From the NCBI GenBank assembly GCA_963082975.1, contig OY720345.1, forward strand, positions 31,380,611-31,444,610: DNA of 64,000 bases, given 5' to 3'. The position numbers were made by a program, and so were the translations under genes. This stretch comes from Labia minor. Its lineage: Eukaryota; Arthropoda; Insecta; Dermaptera; Spongiphoridae. The notes beneath the pieces were generated by a model that saw nothing but the letters and a program-made list of their open reading frames with translations, was not told the DNA's origin and did no database searches. Within the stretch, counting starts at the first letter, position 1; every line of letters starts with the position of its first letter. Below are positions 32,501-44,504 of this stretch, piece after piece.

Positions 32501-35500
32501 TTATATATTATATAAAAATTAAAATATGATGATATAAAGTTGTTTTAAATTTTTGACATTTTTAAATTGGGTATATTTTTTAAATTTATTAAAATGTCTT
32601 TTTTATTTATTATGTTTAAAAGATTCATTTTTATTATGTGATATTAATAAAAAATAACGATGCTCTGTGCAAGTCGAATCATGTTGCACATAATTAAATA
32701 ACAATTGCCAAACAAAGAATATAATATTTTTTTAAATTCTTATATTTAAATATCATTTCAATTAAATAATTTATTCTAAAAGGTCTCATTTTAATGCAAT
32801 TTATAATTTTCTTCTAATTCAGATTTAGGACAAATCGTACAACATTATATCAAATCTCGCTAAGAACATTCAATATTTTTGTACACAAATTATTCAGAGT
32901 ATTGGCTAAGCGTATCACTCACAATCAGTTTATATTGAAATTTATATAAATTAACAAAGTAAAAATTTTTATTTGTTTAAATTTTATTATAATGAATCAA
33001 AAAAAATTAAATATATAGATCACATGATTAAGAGAAGCAAAAAACTTGACAGAAAATAACTGTTGGATGGAGGTCGGACATGACAGAAACTGTAAGCGAA
33101 ATCTTCATATTGCGACGAATGATTTTCAAATCCCCTAGCACCACAGAATTTAAGTTTCTTTTAAGGAAAATAACTATGATCTAAAAAAATTAATAAATGA
33201 ACTTAATAATAAAAAAACAAATAAATCAATTAATTTAAATTAATACTATTAATGAATGTATATATTGGTCATTTATCTATAGTTTTATACCGTTAATTTT
33301 TATAAATTGTCTCAAGTCTCTATTTTTGCATTTTCTCAAGTTTCATTATAATTAAAAATATTCAATAATAATCTAGCAATGAAAATAAAATACCAAAATG
33401 TAATGATCAAGAAATATTATACTCTATTTCACTATTATAACATATACAATACTTAAGAACCATAGGCGGAGGAAATATTAGGAGATATCATTGCGGGTTC
33501 AGGCCAAATCGACCAACATTAATTAAGATATTTTCATTATGACTGATATTAGGAAAAAAACCGCGAATTCAATATTTCTGTTCACTAATTATTTGTAGAC
33601 TTTAGTAAAACATATGCATGACTCAATAGATCCGGATAAACTTTTTCAAATTTTCAATCTTCAAACTTGAAGGTAGTAAAGAAAGAATAAGATGAAGAAA
33701 TCAATTGTAAAATGTTAGGTTACCCAGACGACTTAAATATAATAGGAGATTAGGAAATTGCAATTGCAGATAGCGAGGAAAAATTAATGGAGGTTTGAAA
33801 TTAATAGTGATAAGAAAAAATATTTAGTAACAAAGAGGAAGAGTATTGACATACAAAATCTTAAGATACAAAATGTAGAATTTGAATATGTAGAAAAATT
33901 GAATGTAATCACGAAGGATAATAATATTTGAGAAGAATTTAAATCGGGGTTGCAATCGGGAAACGCCTGTTATCTTGCAATAAAGAGGCTTATCTCTTCA
34001 AAATTATTATCAAAGGGAATATATAAAAAGATTATTTTGCCTGTTGCATTATATGGGTGGGAGGCATGGTTTATGACCCTGGGAGATGAGAGTAGATTCA
34101 GAGTGTTTGAGAATAGGATTCTTCCCTGCATTTATTGGCCAAAGAAAGATGAGGTCACCGGGGAATGGGGGAGACAGCATAACAAGAAATTGCATGGTCT
34201 CTCTGCATCTTCAGAAATAGTTAGGGTTATAAAAGGGAAAAAGCTGCGATAGGCAGGGCAGGTGGCTAGAATGGGAGAGGAAAAAGATATTGGTGGGAAG
34301 ACCGATTGGAAAACGTCCGCTTGGAAAACCAATGACGCGTAGGAAGGCACGTAAGAGAGATGGAACAAGGGCTCAGAATGGGGACACTTGGAGAAATGTG
34401 GTTGTTGCGGCTAAGAACTTTCGAGTATCTTTGAGCCACATAGGTAGATAGATATAACATATTCAATAATAATATATATAATTAATATAGTGATTAAATT
34501 AAAATATATTTTTTAAATAAGAACACCAAAAGAAATGAATGTTTTATGTAATATACTGATTGAAACAAAATGGATGAAAACCTTTTACTACTTTCAACCA
34601 CCAAATACTATGTACCACTCGGGGGTACAGGGGGCGGAGCCCCCGTCTAGGTGTGAAGAGCGCCGAAGGCGCTCTGAGCAGCTAGTCTGTGTATAAATCT
34701 GAAATACAACCATCTAAGTTGTAAATCGTTTTAAGAGTAATTAATATTGATAAATTTGTTTAGATATATATTTAAAAAGTTTTATTTAAAAATTTATGAT
34801 CTGCCTAAAGATAAAAATTAAAATTGAAGTTTTATATTTTTATAGAAATTAATATATTAAATGATAAATTATTCATATTTTAATTTACAAAAAAAAACAT
34901 TCTAAAATTTACTCTTTGAAATATTGAACAATTTTTAACATCAGTTTTCCCTAAATTAAGATATTTTAATATTCAAAGTATTATCAAATAAATTAATTTA
35001 AATTCGATTACAAAAAACATAACATAAAATTGAAGCTGGACTAAATAAAAAAAAATATTATAATATTAATCATAGCTTTTATAAATTAATTTTGATTTTT
35101 TTTGTGATCATATAAAATTATATTAAAAAAAAGAGAAATAAATTTTTACAAAGCAAAATGTTATATAATTTTCAGAATATCTATTCTTCTAAAATTGCCA
35201 TTCTCAAGGTTTCTAAAACAATAATTCTTCCAATTTATTTATTTCTTTGAAATAAGGTAAAATCATTGATAACATTGACATTCGAATTTATAATAAATTT
35301 ATATGTATATACTTTTTTATATATATTTAAGATAAGAATACTAATAAGATAGATTTATTATTAATTTTTTTATATAATCTAAACAAATTTGTTTATACAT
35401 TACTACATATTCTCATCATCATGTTAAAGAAATAAATTACAAAGGAAAAAATAATAGAAGATAATTTATTTGATGAAATAGAAGCCTAAAGAAGTCTTGA

Positions 35501-38500
35501 AGGGTGAAAAAGACACAATTTAAATTTCAAGAATTTCCAGATATTTTAAATATTTCAAATTATTTAGATATAAAAAAAAATAATTCCATAATAGTATTAT
35601 CAAGATGAATACAACATACAGTAATCATAAAAAATAAATACTATATTGTATAATTTTTAATAGAATTTATTATATTTAACTATCTTAATGACTTATCAAA
35701 CTACCCTTATGAACGATTATTAAATAAAAATCAAATTTATAAATATATTAATCATATTACCAATTTCTTTTAATAAAATATTTGATAATAATAATAATAA
35801 ACACTTACCAAATAAATCCCCTTGTGGTACCCATTTTAATATTTTCACATTGGATGGAACATTTTCTAATTCACTTTCATATTTCCATAAAACTTTTTCT
35901 TTTAATTTTCCAAATGTTTTTAAAAACATATCTATTTTTTCTTTAGATAATTGATCAGAACGTACATTAGTACCCAATGAGAATAAAATGACACCATCTG
36001 TCGCTTCATCCATCCATTTTTGAAGATCCTAAAAGAATTACAAGATTCAATACTTTAAAATATAGATAATGTATAGATGTAGTATTTTTTTATATGAAAA
36101 CAAATTATAATTCTAGAGTATTTTTCTAATGAATTATATTTAATTAAATTTTTTTAATTTACTTTATTAAAGAAACTTAATTATTTTATTATTATTTAAT
36201 TATGTTTTACGTTTATCTTGAAGAAGAGTGTTCAAACCTCAACTTCATTAAATTTATTTTCTAATATTTAATATTCAAGCAAATCTTGTATAACAAAGTT
36301 ACGTTCCATCGCTTACGACATAAAACAAAAACGACGTAATTTAAGGGATTGAATTTGGTAATAATAGGTTGTCAAATATCTCCCTTCCGCTTTTTTGCCC
36401 TTTATTCAATGCTTTATAAAAAGTGTTACAGTGATCGGATTTTGTTCAAATATGCGCCGTTTTGTTCAATAATCTGTTTCCATCTACACGGCAACTTCAT
36501 AATACCCCCTTTGTCGAAACCCCCCTCCTTATTTGCGAAGAACTCGGACAGCCAAAGATATGTAAAATAATCCAATTTTTTTCAATTTGAAGCATCTTAA
36601 ATTATGTTGAATGGACTTGGGCCCCTTCAAATTTTATAATGAATCTGGTCGTTAATTTTGAAAGTGGCCAAATTCCATTCTCGATAAGAAAACGCAAATT
36701 ATTCACTTAATAATTGCCACTATTTTAATAGGAACTATAAATTTAACACCCTTAGATTTACTTAAGCAGTATGACTCATTAGGATCTTATACTTATAAAA
36801 ATTCATTGAAACGAAAACCATTAAAGATCTCGATTTGAAGATAAATGGAGTTAGGCCACTTTCAAAATAAACGGTTCATATATTGATAGAAAATAGTGCC
36901 AATATATTATAATATAATAATTAATGATAGAATAGCCATCTAATTAATAAAGTTCAGTCATATTTTGTACAAAATTTTATTTTAATATTAATAAATAACT
37001 CTCTTTACCTTTGATAATGCATTGCCTTTTTTGAGATGTAACCCACCAATTGTAATGACATCTGGTGATATGGGTCGTGGATAATCTCGAGCAATGTTCA
37101 CATTTACAAGAAATAAACTTGTATTTCTTAATACAGTATCTAAATCGGGCATATCATCACCAAAGACTTCTCTACCTAATGCCATCATTTTAGGTAAATG
37201 AACCCATCTAAAAACAATTCAATTATATTTTTTTATTGATATCAATGAACATTTCATTTCTATAATACAATATAAATAATTATAAAGTAAAATAAAGATT
37301 AAGATTGAATAAATAAAATAGTTAACTTTTAATGTAATATTTGAATATTTTTAGTTGGTCATATTTGAAATTAACAATTATTTATCCTTATTGTTATAAG
37401 AAAACTTATTGAGAAATAAGATTAGGAAAATATATGTAGAGGGATGAAGAGGGAAGAGATGTTAAACGAGTTGAAGAATTTATGACTGATGATGAAACAA
37501 ATTTATATAAAGCAAATAAACAAATTATATAAAGTGATATAAAATACAAAAGAACTTACCGGTAATAAATCAAAGTATACCAATTGAAAAAAAAGGAATC
37601 TATTTTTTGCCAAAAAGTTAATGGAGCTTCATAATCAGCTAGATAAGGGGGAATAAATTGATAATCTTCTGGTATACCTGAATACCAACTTATCCATGGT
37701 GCCCAACCAAAAGCCGCAATACCGACGGTAGGTGGATAGTTAAAATCCGATAAATAACCTGGAATATAAAACAAATATACATTAATATATACACCTAAAT
37801 TATATATTATTGATTTCGATTATTATTAGACTTTTAAAGGCTATCAATCATTATCCATCAGAAATTCTTTTTAATTCATTTTTCACCATCCAAATAATCA
37901 TTATCACCGGAGATAATCAGGCAAACAGTCAATTCCATCCTGGCTGATTCTACTGTGTCGAGCTCTACGCTTTTTCCGGATAGTAAGAAATACATTTTAT
38001 TGCAAAATGTAAAACATTTTGTCGCTATCACCAATAAATCAATAAATAAATAATAAATACATATTATAGAAAAACAGGCTCAACTAGAGAGTGAGAAGTA
38101 TTTAGAATTTAAATAAATAAATTATAAATGAATAATGCAAATATATAGTATACGAGATCTGTTATTCGATTATCGAATTTATTATTTTTTTTGTTAAGTT
38201 GGAACATATATGTTTTTCATATATTGGCATTATCAGCCATTTTGGATTAGTAGTTTGTTAACAACTGAAAAGTTAGTCACGTTTTTATGTTTTCGATTTT
38301 TTACTTAAAAAAAATGGATCAAAGAATCTGTATTAAATTTTGCGTTAAAAATGGAATAAAGTGCTCCAATGCACTTAAAATGTTGACTGTGGCATTCGGC
38401 GAGTCTACTTTGTCTCAAAAAAATGCTTAAGTGATACAAGCGCTTTACAGAACGCCGAGATGTTGCCAAGTTCGATCAAATGTCAAGGTTTTGCTCACTG

Positions 38501-40267
38501 TTTTCTTCGATTACAATGGCGTGGTGCATCATGAGATCATGCCAACAGGTCGTACTGTAATCGTGCCTTAACCACCGTATTTATCAGATTTGGCTCCCTG
38601 AGACTTTTTCTATTCACAAAACTGAAGAGACCAATGAAAGGACCACAATTGATGAGATCAAGTCGGAATCGAAGAACGACCTGATTAAGGCTTCTACGAT
38701 TGGAAGAAGCGCTGGAATAATTGCATTATATCTGAGGGGAGTCACTTTGAAGGGGACAAAATGGATATTGATGAATAAATAAATACTTTTCGAAATAATT
38801 CAAAATTCACCTTTTCTTTTGAACAAACCTAATAAATATTAAACTTGATTTAATAAACCAATCCTATTTAAAAAGCTGAAGAAATTTTCACTGACATCCT
38901 CCTATCAGAATTTGTGTTCCGTGAGACGTTCTCTTTTATTATTAAATGTCCATGGGAGAAAGAAACTGTGACCAAATTTACCTAAAGAGCACAACCTCTA
39001 CTATTCCCATACATTCTCGATGTGGATTGAAACCTCTTAACGAAGACCTATTCAAAGAAAGAGATTCCGAAAGAGCTGAAATCACGAAAATGGCTGATGT
39101 AGGTCTAACTTATACCCTTAAAAAAAATTTAACATCATCATGTGATCCAGTGGGTTTTGTATTTTAAACATTTTTTGAACAATCTATAAATAATTATGCT
39201 TGTACAGATTTATTTTTTTTTAGTAATTTTCTGATATAGTAACCAAATCAAAAAGTTTTATTTCATCTACATTATCTAAAGTAGTCATAAAATTCTAGGA
39301 TATTTTAAGTATTTTATTACAAATTTCGAGTAATTTTCCTTAACTAAGATATCTAAAAAATAGCCAAACCATAACGTTGCCCCTCCCTTTCTCTTGAAAA
39401 TTTATATTGAAATTTCTTTTAAGAAATTTAATGTAATATTCATATTTTTTATGATTTTAAAACTATCTATTCTAATGATATAACTATATAAAAAGACCTA
39501 ATTAAAGTTATATAAAATATTTATAATCATGGAACAATATATTATGTTCACAGAGGTAAATATTATATTTAATTAAAAGTTATATATAAATAATATAAAT
39601 TAAAGCAAGGAAGATTGTTTTTAGCATCAATTCATAATAATGATTAAATATAGAAAGAGTTGAGTCAAACTGATAAATATTTTTGTGAAATTAATTACTA
39701 AAAATTCCTTATCCTAAGCAACCACATTCCTCCACTTGTAAGTGTTATCCTATATTTTTTAGAAACAAACTTAGCACAACTTCTAAAAACATATTTTTTT
39801 ACCCACAAAAGTTGTATTTCCAATCAAATCTCGATTTTGAATTTTTGAGTCAATTACACACATAACTTTTATATTATATATATTCTATATACTTATGTTA
39901 GTATGTATGTAACAGCAAAAAATGTAGGCTTAATTTTTTCCCTAAGTTGATCGTGTAACTTTTGGAGAAAGAATCCAAAATATAATTATATAATTATACA
40001 TTTTTGGTCACGCAAACATCAAGAAATCCAATCATCTTAATTGCTTGAAATTTTTTTTGTGTCTCTTACGACATACCTACATCAATCAAAGAAATTGAAA
40101 TTATTCATTTATTAATATTAATTTAATTTCTCAAATAAATATTTTTTTTACTTTTACATTAATAAATAAAATAGAAAAACTATAAATAGTACTATTTTAT
40201 TATTATTATAATACAATTTACTTACAGTAGGGATAAGGATTCAGGGAATTTTAGCCCTTATATATAT

Positions 40268-40303
<36 letters not shown>

Positions 40304-43300
40304 TCTAGATATGTATATACATTTAATGATTTATTTTATGATAAATTATTATTATTAACAACTATGAGTTTAAAATTTAAACATTTTAAAAATTTAAAGA
40401 TGTGAAGATATATATTTTATCCAGGTAAAAGTGTTGTTTTGTAATTAATGAGCTAACAATTAATATATATATATATATAATTATTATATCTTATCTTATT
40501 ATGCTAGCTAAAATTGTATATATCTATCTATCTATATATATTGGTTCTCAAAAACCGCTCTAACGATTTTTTTCAAATTCACACTAGATATAGTATTTAT
40601 AAAGAAAAATTAAGTTTTATTGATGATATCTCTTGAAACATTCAGCTTCATTATTAATTTCTTAATTGAAAATTATATATGGAAAACGTCAAAATTGGCC
40701 TCCATTTTTATTTGTATTAATATTTTTTTTTATTTAAAATATTTTAAAATTTATTATTTAATTTCGAAATAAAATTAAAAATATTTATTTTTAATAAAAT
40801 ATATATAGATATTTATTAATCTCTCTCAAAAAAAAAAAAAATAAAATAAAAAACATCAAATCTGCCTGCTAAGACAGTAAAAAAATGACAATTTTTTATC
40901 TAAACATATATAGTACAGTGGCTAGAGAGATGTTTTAACGAGTGGATTTCGTCGGTTCGAAACTCGCCGGGTGAATCGTTATTTAAAAATGAAAATGAAA
41001 ATAATGAATTTGTTATTTTTTTTCTTTTTATCTATTGTTTACATTTTAATAAATTACTATTTTATATTTATTTATTCATTGTTCTTTTATTAAATTTAAT
41101 ATTTATTAATATTATTTATTATTAATTTATATATTGATGACATCACAAATGACATTTATATTGAAATTTGACTCCCGCCTTTTTTTAAAGAATATTGTAT
41201 TAATATTTTTTTTATATTTAAAATATTTTAAAATTTTTTATTTAATTTCGAAATAAAATTAAAAATATATATTTTTTTTATATTTAAAATATTTTAAAAT
41301 TTTTTATTTAATTTCGAAATAAAATTAAAAATATATATTTTAATAATATTTTATAATTATAAATTACGATATATATTTATCAATAATAATGAATTTTTTT
41401 TTTTTAACTTAATTACAGAGCCGAGGCTCGGGGTCCCGGTATGATCTTAATATATTGTGAGAATTAGATAAATAATGTAGAGAGAAAAAAATATTTAAAA
41501 ATAGATATTTATTTAAATGAAATAAAATTATTTAATTTACAGAATGAAAATGTCTATAATAATGTCTAAACATTTTTTCTTTATAATTTTACATTATAAT
41601 AATACTAATTACAGTAGTTATAATATATGGGGAATTTTCAACTTTGACTGCCGATTTGACCATGTTCCCAAACGAATTTTAAAAAAACCAAGACCACTTT
41701 ACATTTACACATTTTAAGCTCTAATCGAATCCAAAATCAAAATTTAAAAAATCGAAAAACAAACTCACAGATATATAGATTTTATAAATGAACATTTATA
41801 CAATTTATTTTAATTAATTTGAAACATTTTAGGAAACAAATTTTTAATGGGTCATTTTTAGAAATCCCATTTAACAATTATAATAAATAATTAAAAAATT
41901 GTAAAATTTTTAAAGTATATAAAAATAAATTGTATAAATTGGTTAAAGGGTCGAGTGATAGTTCGGTGTCCCAGGTATATATTTTATATTAACACGCCTA
42001 CTTTTCTGTATAATAAAGATATAAAGAATCATATTTTAATTTTTATATAACCAAGAAATCATTTTTTCACTTAAAATATAGTTGTAAAGCCCAAATCTCC
42101 GATCCATATAACATCATCGACTGGGCCGCTACCAAAAGGAGTCTTCTCTTGCTCTGACTAGGGCCACCGGTATTTGCCATTAGTCTCGAAAAAATAATAT
42201 TAAATTTTATATAAATTTATAAATTAGAATATTTGAATTTGTTTAAATTTTAACACATGTAATCAATCATATGCATAAAGAATAGAAAATTTTGAAAATC
42301 AACTTGGTATTAAATTCAGAAAAAAAAAATACTCATATATAGAATATATAGACTATTCGAATATAATTGAAACTCTTTCTCTCCCTCTATTTTAAATTTG
42401 AAAAAACGGAGTGTTAAGAAATTAAGATTCCTTATACAACATGGATGGTTAAATGAATTGGGCTCCCTACCTCCCTGAGAAATTCACATTAAAAATGTTT
42501 ATAATATTTTAGTTTATTAAATCAAACTATTATTTTTTTATTTCAATATTTTTAATGTTAATACAATAATTTTTATTTTATAATCTATAAAATAATTTAA
42601 TTATTTTTAAAAACAACGGTCTTCAATTACAATTTTTTTACTCTCTACTGACTGTTCATTTCATAACTGAAAATAGTGTCGAATAGAAATAGACGATATT
42701 ACTTGGATTAATCTTATTATGCTAGCTAAAATTGTTTGTTTGTATTATTGAGGACCCCAGTTCAATTCATTTTAATCAGATTGATGCAATGATGCAACAT
42801 TTAATAATTGTAATAAATAATTAATTGTAGATTAATATTTTTTAAAGGGTCGAGCGACAGCTCGGTGTCCCAGGTATTAATATTACCAGCCAAACCCAAT
42901 AATAATGAATCATTTTTTTTAACTTAAGTACCGAGCCGAGGCTCGGGGTCCCGGTACTTATTATTATATACAGTATTATGAGATTTTTTATTATTGTCCT
43001 ATCTGAGGGCAGATGTAAAAATTATTTTGGAAAATAAAAAAAAAAAAAACAAAAAAATTATTATATACACAGGCATATTTTTATTATTTAGTACTTTTTA
43101 ATTATAATTTGTATAAAAATTTTCTTTTTAAGGGCAAGGGCTCTTTCATTCCTCAAAATTAATTTTCCTTTCTATCAACTACAGAAATACATATCCATAT
43201 TTATTTTTATATTTATTATTTAGATAAAATAAGATTTATTTATTGACTAGAAGGATGAAATAACCTTACCTAGTGAGCAATCCACAAGTCCAGATTCATA

Positions 43301-43786
43301 CACAATCAAATCGAATGTTTCATTTTTCGCCAATTGCCGAATTGTCCGTGACGTTTTTGACTTCATCGTTTGCGTACAGACAAACTCCTCCCAATCAAAA
43401 ACTAATTGACTATTTTTATAATAGGATTGATCAATTAACATTTCATAATTAAATAGTTCTTTTATTTTATATAAATCCTCAATCACATAATGTCGATAAT
43501 TTTTAGCCGGTGGATATTTCTCTTCATCAGCTGAAATCACTGTTACCTGCAATTAAATATTATATGTTTAACTATACAAGATAGATGTATTGTAGATATA
43601 CTGATGTATAATGTAGATAGATACTTCATGACCACGTTTAACTAATTCTAAATTTAATTCGCGATTGAAAATATGATGACTAGGAGAGGGGGTGTGCATA
43701 ATACATAAAATTCGATAACCATTGATCGTATTGGCTAATTCAATAAATAAAATGAATAAATAATATTGAATGGTTGTAGTGAACAT
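29254..43786 (-). CDS. UDP-glycosyltransferase (UGT), seven exons, frameshift in exon 5
   Basis: Transfers a sugar from a UDP-sugar to small lipophilic acceptors, typically in the ER of insect gut or fat body. Exons: 43786-43625, 43546-43270, 37758-37560, 37207-37009, 36024-35809, 30348-30123, 29530-29254. A signal peptide (residues 1-22) precedes the N-terminal PSPSHH motif with the catalytic His. Exon 5 has GVILFSLGTNVRSD and WVPQGDLF, exon 6 the UGT signature FITHGGGMSSNEA through CDQSANA, and exon 7 a transmembrane helix and a cytosolic lysine tail ending KEKKT that fits the KxKxx ER-retrieval signal. All borders are GT-AG and phases agree, except that exon 5 begins in frame as DLQKWM and then shifts: one GATG unit (4 bp) is missing near 36011. 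Total exon length is 1556 bp; with four more it would be 520 codons, the normal UGT size. So either a null allele/young pseudogene or an assembly error. Confidence 0.88.
30123..30348 (-). CDS. UGT exon 6 (UGT signature)
   Basis: HPNARLFITHGGGMSSNEAI, then YHGIPVVLIPIFCDQSANAD, the UDP-sugar-binding signature. Acceptor TTGTAG, donor GTACTA (weak), phase 2 out. Confidence 0.88.
30610..30930 (+). mobile_element. Helentron-like family D copy in UGT intron 5
   Basis: CTATATATATAAAAAAAGG start, CTGCACATTGCTCAGAATTT, a (GTCT)n run at about 30732-30783, then AATTGGCTGAACCGATTT, the conserved core seen in insect repeats of this kind. Termini are not clear. Confidence 0.55.
31339..32510. mobile_element. 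1.17-kb DNA element with iterated ATAGATGACA motif
   Basis: The ends TATAAGGTAATGGCACC and GGTGCCATTACCTTATA are perfect inverted repeats, in a TATATA context. The motif CCTATAGATGACA or its complement (TGTCATCTATAGG, with variants) occurs about nine times: 31353, 31369, 31738, 31772, 31893, 32237, 32260, 32291 and 32477. No open frame. Non-autonomous element of unknown superfamily in UGT intron 5. Confidence 0.65.
32511..33454. other. A+T-rich intron sequence
   Basis: Part of UGT intron 5. No gene or clear repeat boundary. Confidence 0.4.
33455..34685 (+). mobile_element. RT-bearing Helitron copy in UGT intron 5
   Basis: Best of the four copies. A degenerate RT (33480-34450) is followed by a shared tail, the hairpin GGGGGCGGAGCCCCC near 34631-34644, then AGAGCGCCGAAGGCGCTCT and GAGCAGCTAG|T ending at 34685, a canonical Helitron 3' terminus. 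Confidence 0.75.
33480..34450 (+). pseudogene. LINE reverse transcriptase, C-terminal two thirds, degenerate
   Basis: Translations in shifting frames give YQCGFRPNRSTLIK (RT motif), PDDLNIIGD (palm YADDL motif), ADSEEKLMEV, then from 33950 GNACYLAIKRLISSKLLSKG, ALYGWEAWFMTLGDESRF, FENRILPCIYWPKKDEVTG and KIGKKLR-type thumb sequence. Many stops and frameshifts. Resembles the endonuclease-RT class of non-LTR elements. Confidence 0.75.
34686..35808. other. A+T-rich intron sequence
   Basis: Rest of UGT intron 5. Nothing recognised. Confidence 0.45.
35809..36024 (-). CDS. UGT exon 5, contains 4-bp deletion
   Basis: Begins GAT CTT CAA AAA TGG ATG (DLQKWM) in the phase set by exon 4, but the conserved continuation (DEATDGVILFSLGTN ... 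WVPQGDLF) is in another frame. The sequence TGGATGAAG lacks one GATG of the expected tandem. Donor GTAAGT. Confidence 0.85.
36380..36575 (-). pseudogene. mariner transposase C-terminal scrap in UGT intron 4
   Basis: The minus strand encodes LSEFFANKEGGFDKGGIMKL, then PCRWKQIIEQNGAYL, the C-terminal tail of mariner transposases (FF ... GI-KL--RW---I---G-Y). A different subfamily from the other mariners here. No TIRs seen. Confidence 0.6.
36651..36872. mobile_element. short MITE in UGT intron 4
   Basis: 28-bp inverted ends (ATTTTGAAAGTGGCC ... GGCCACTTTCAAAAT, extending to TCCAT / ATGGA) around an A+T-rich 170-bp core. Confidence 0.65.
37009..37207 (-). CDS. UGT exon 4
   Basis: WVHLPKMMALGREVFGDDMP, then RNTSLFLVNVNIARDYPRP and VITIGGLHLKKGNALSK, the family's N-domain to C-domain linker. 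Donor GTAAAG, phase 0. Confidence 0.85.
37560..37758 (-). CDS. UGT exon 3
   Basis: YLSDFNYPPTVGIAAFGWAP through FNWYTLIYYR, split codon at both sides (phase 1 in, phase 2 out). Donor GTAAGT. Confidence 0.85.
38290..38830 (+). mobile_element. deleted mariner remnant in UGT intron 2
   Basis: From 38314 MDQRICIKFCVKNGIKCSNA and ALKMLTVAFGESTLSQKN (HTH part), then, after a deletion, FFDYNGVVHHEIMPTGRTV, PPYLSDLAP and a C-terminal tail EGDKMDIDE-like. Frameshifted and without clear TIRs. A third mariner subfamily. Confidence 0.7.
38831..40491. other. A+T-rich intron sequence, (AT)n at 40270-40301
   Basis: Includes a 73-codon frame (38946-39167, plus) with no recognisable product and a perfect AT dinucleotide run. 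Otherwise unassigned. Confidence 0.45.
40492..41441 (+). mobile_element. Helitron-like family C, long copy with tRNA-like insert
   Basis: 5' end TCTTATTATGCTAGC, conserved TTCTCAAAAACCGCTCTAAC, 3' end GAGCCGAGGCTCGGGGTCCC then GGTA at 41441. The first 360 bp match 45582-45950 closely. A tRNA-like module lies at about 40915-40990. Confidence 0.6.
40912..41100 (+). repeat. tRNA-like SINE module
   Basis: CAGTGGCTAGAGAGATG (box-A-like), then GGTTCGAAACTCG (box B) at about 40954. The following tail (AATAAATTACTATTTTATAT) is shared with 46105-46150, after a similar tRNA-like head, so the two are copies of one SINE family. Confidence 0.55.
41442..42711. repeat. intron sequence with family C debris
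   Basis: 41790-41980 mirrors 7562-7740 and ends in a hairpin before GTGTCCCAGGTA (about 41976). 42070-42140 (CATCATCGACTGGGCCGCTA) mirrors 7440-7490. No gene. Confidence 0.5.
42712..42956 (+). mobile_element. Helitron-like family C, 245-bp copy
   Basis: Starts TCTTATTATGCTAGC and ends CCGAGCCGAGGCTCGGGG then TCCCGGTA. An internal second 3'-like hairpin (GAGCGACAGCTCGGTGTCCC) sits about 85 bp before the end. In UGT intron 2. Confidence 0.65.
43270..43546 (-). CDS. UGT exon 2
   Basis: Begins VTVISADEEKYPPAKNY after acceptor TTGCAG. Ends DLIVYESGLVDCSL plus one base at donor GTAAGG. Acceptor-binding N-terminal domain. Confidence 0.85.
43625..43786 (-). CDS. UGT exon 1 (signal peptide)
   Basis: 54 codons, MFTTTIQYYLFILFIELANT signal sequence, then PSPSHHIF. 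Ends LVKRGHE at donor GTATCT, phase 0. Confidence 0.85.
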
Positions 43787-44102
43787 AATGGCGGTTGATC
43801 AACAACTAGACTATCCCAATGTTTGGATTTTATAATATTAATGAAGGGATAATCGAGGTCAAACCTGTTATGAGAGTGGTGGGAGGAGCATTGTTTGAAA
43901 TTTTATTTTATAATTTATTAGAATTGTATATAAACAAATAAATAAATTAATAAATATTTATGTTTATTTTTCGATAATTGCGTGATCTCCTTCATAGGGT
44001 TTTATTTTATTTTATTGATTTATTTAAATAATTCGATTTTTAGATTTGTTTATTATATTATAACTTTTTTCTCAACTTCACTAAACTTTTGAAAATTTTT
44101 AT
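43787..44102. other. upstream flank of the UGT gene
   Basis: The expected promoter region for the minus-strand UGT. A+T-rich; no specific element can be called. Confidence 0.35.
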
Positions 44103-44330
44103 AGATATAATAATTCAATGGATCCCTAGCAGGTATAGAAAAAATATAATTGAATTGTAATTAATTAGCGATTAATTACTTTTAGTAACTAACTCCTTTT
44201 GTATTAATCCGATTATTTTTTTTTCAACGGATTCTGAAGCATAAATATTGATTTCAGGATAGATTTTCATTTTGAACGTATTTAAAAATATTTTATAGCA
44301 TTAAAATTAATGATGAATTCTTATTAATCA
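44103..44330 (+). repeat. dispersed repeat family E
   Basis: Near-identical in reverse complement to 58095-58330 (AATCGCTAATTA, ACTCCTTTTGTATTAATCCG). A diverged third copy at 25378-25560. Confidence 0.75.
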
Positions 44331-44504
44331 TTTGCAGCACCAATGAAGAGTTTTTTTCCATTCAAAAGATCCTTTTTTATATATGTCCCCTAGAGAAAAA
44401 CAAAACAAAACAATAACCTTTTTTGTATGAAGACAATTGAGTAAAATATCCTATATACATTTATAAAATCTAGGGCTATTACCAACACGTTTTCATTTTT
44501 TTTC

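Noticed and set aside
36300..36900. extra UGT exon between exons 4 and 5
   Set aside because: The coding-like stretch reads as a mariner transposase tail, and UGT splice phases are satisfied without it, apart from the 4-bp lesion in exon 5.
38946..39167. 73-codon plus-strand frame in UGT intron 2
   Set aside because: No recognisable motif, lies just downstream of a mariner remnant, and has ordinary intron composition.
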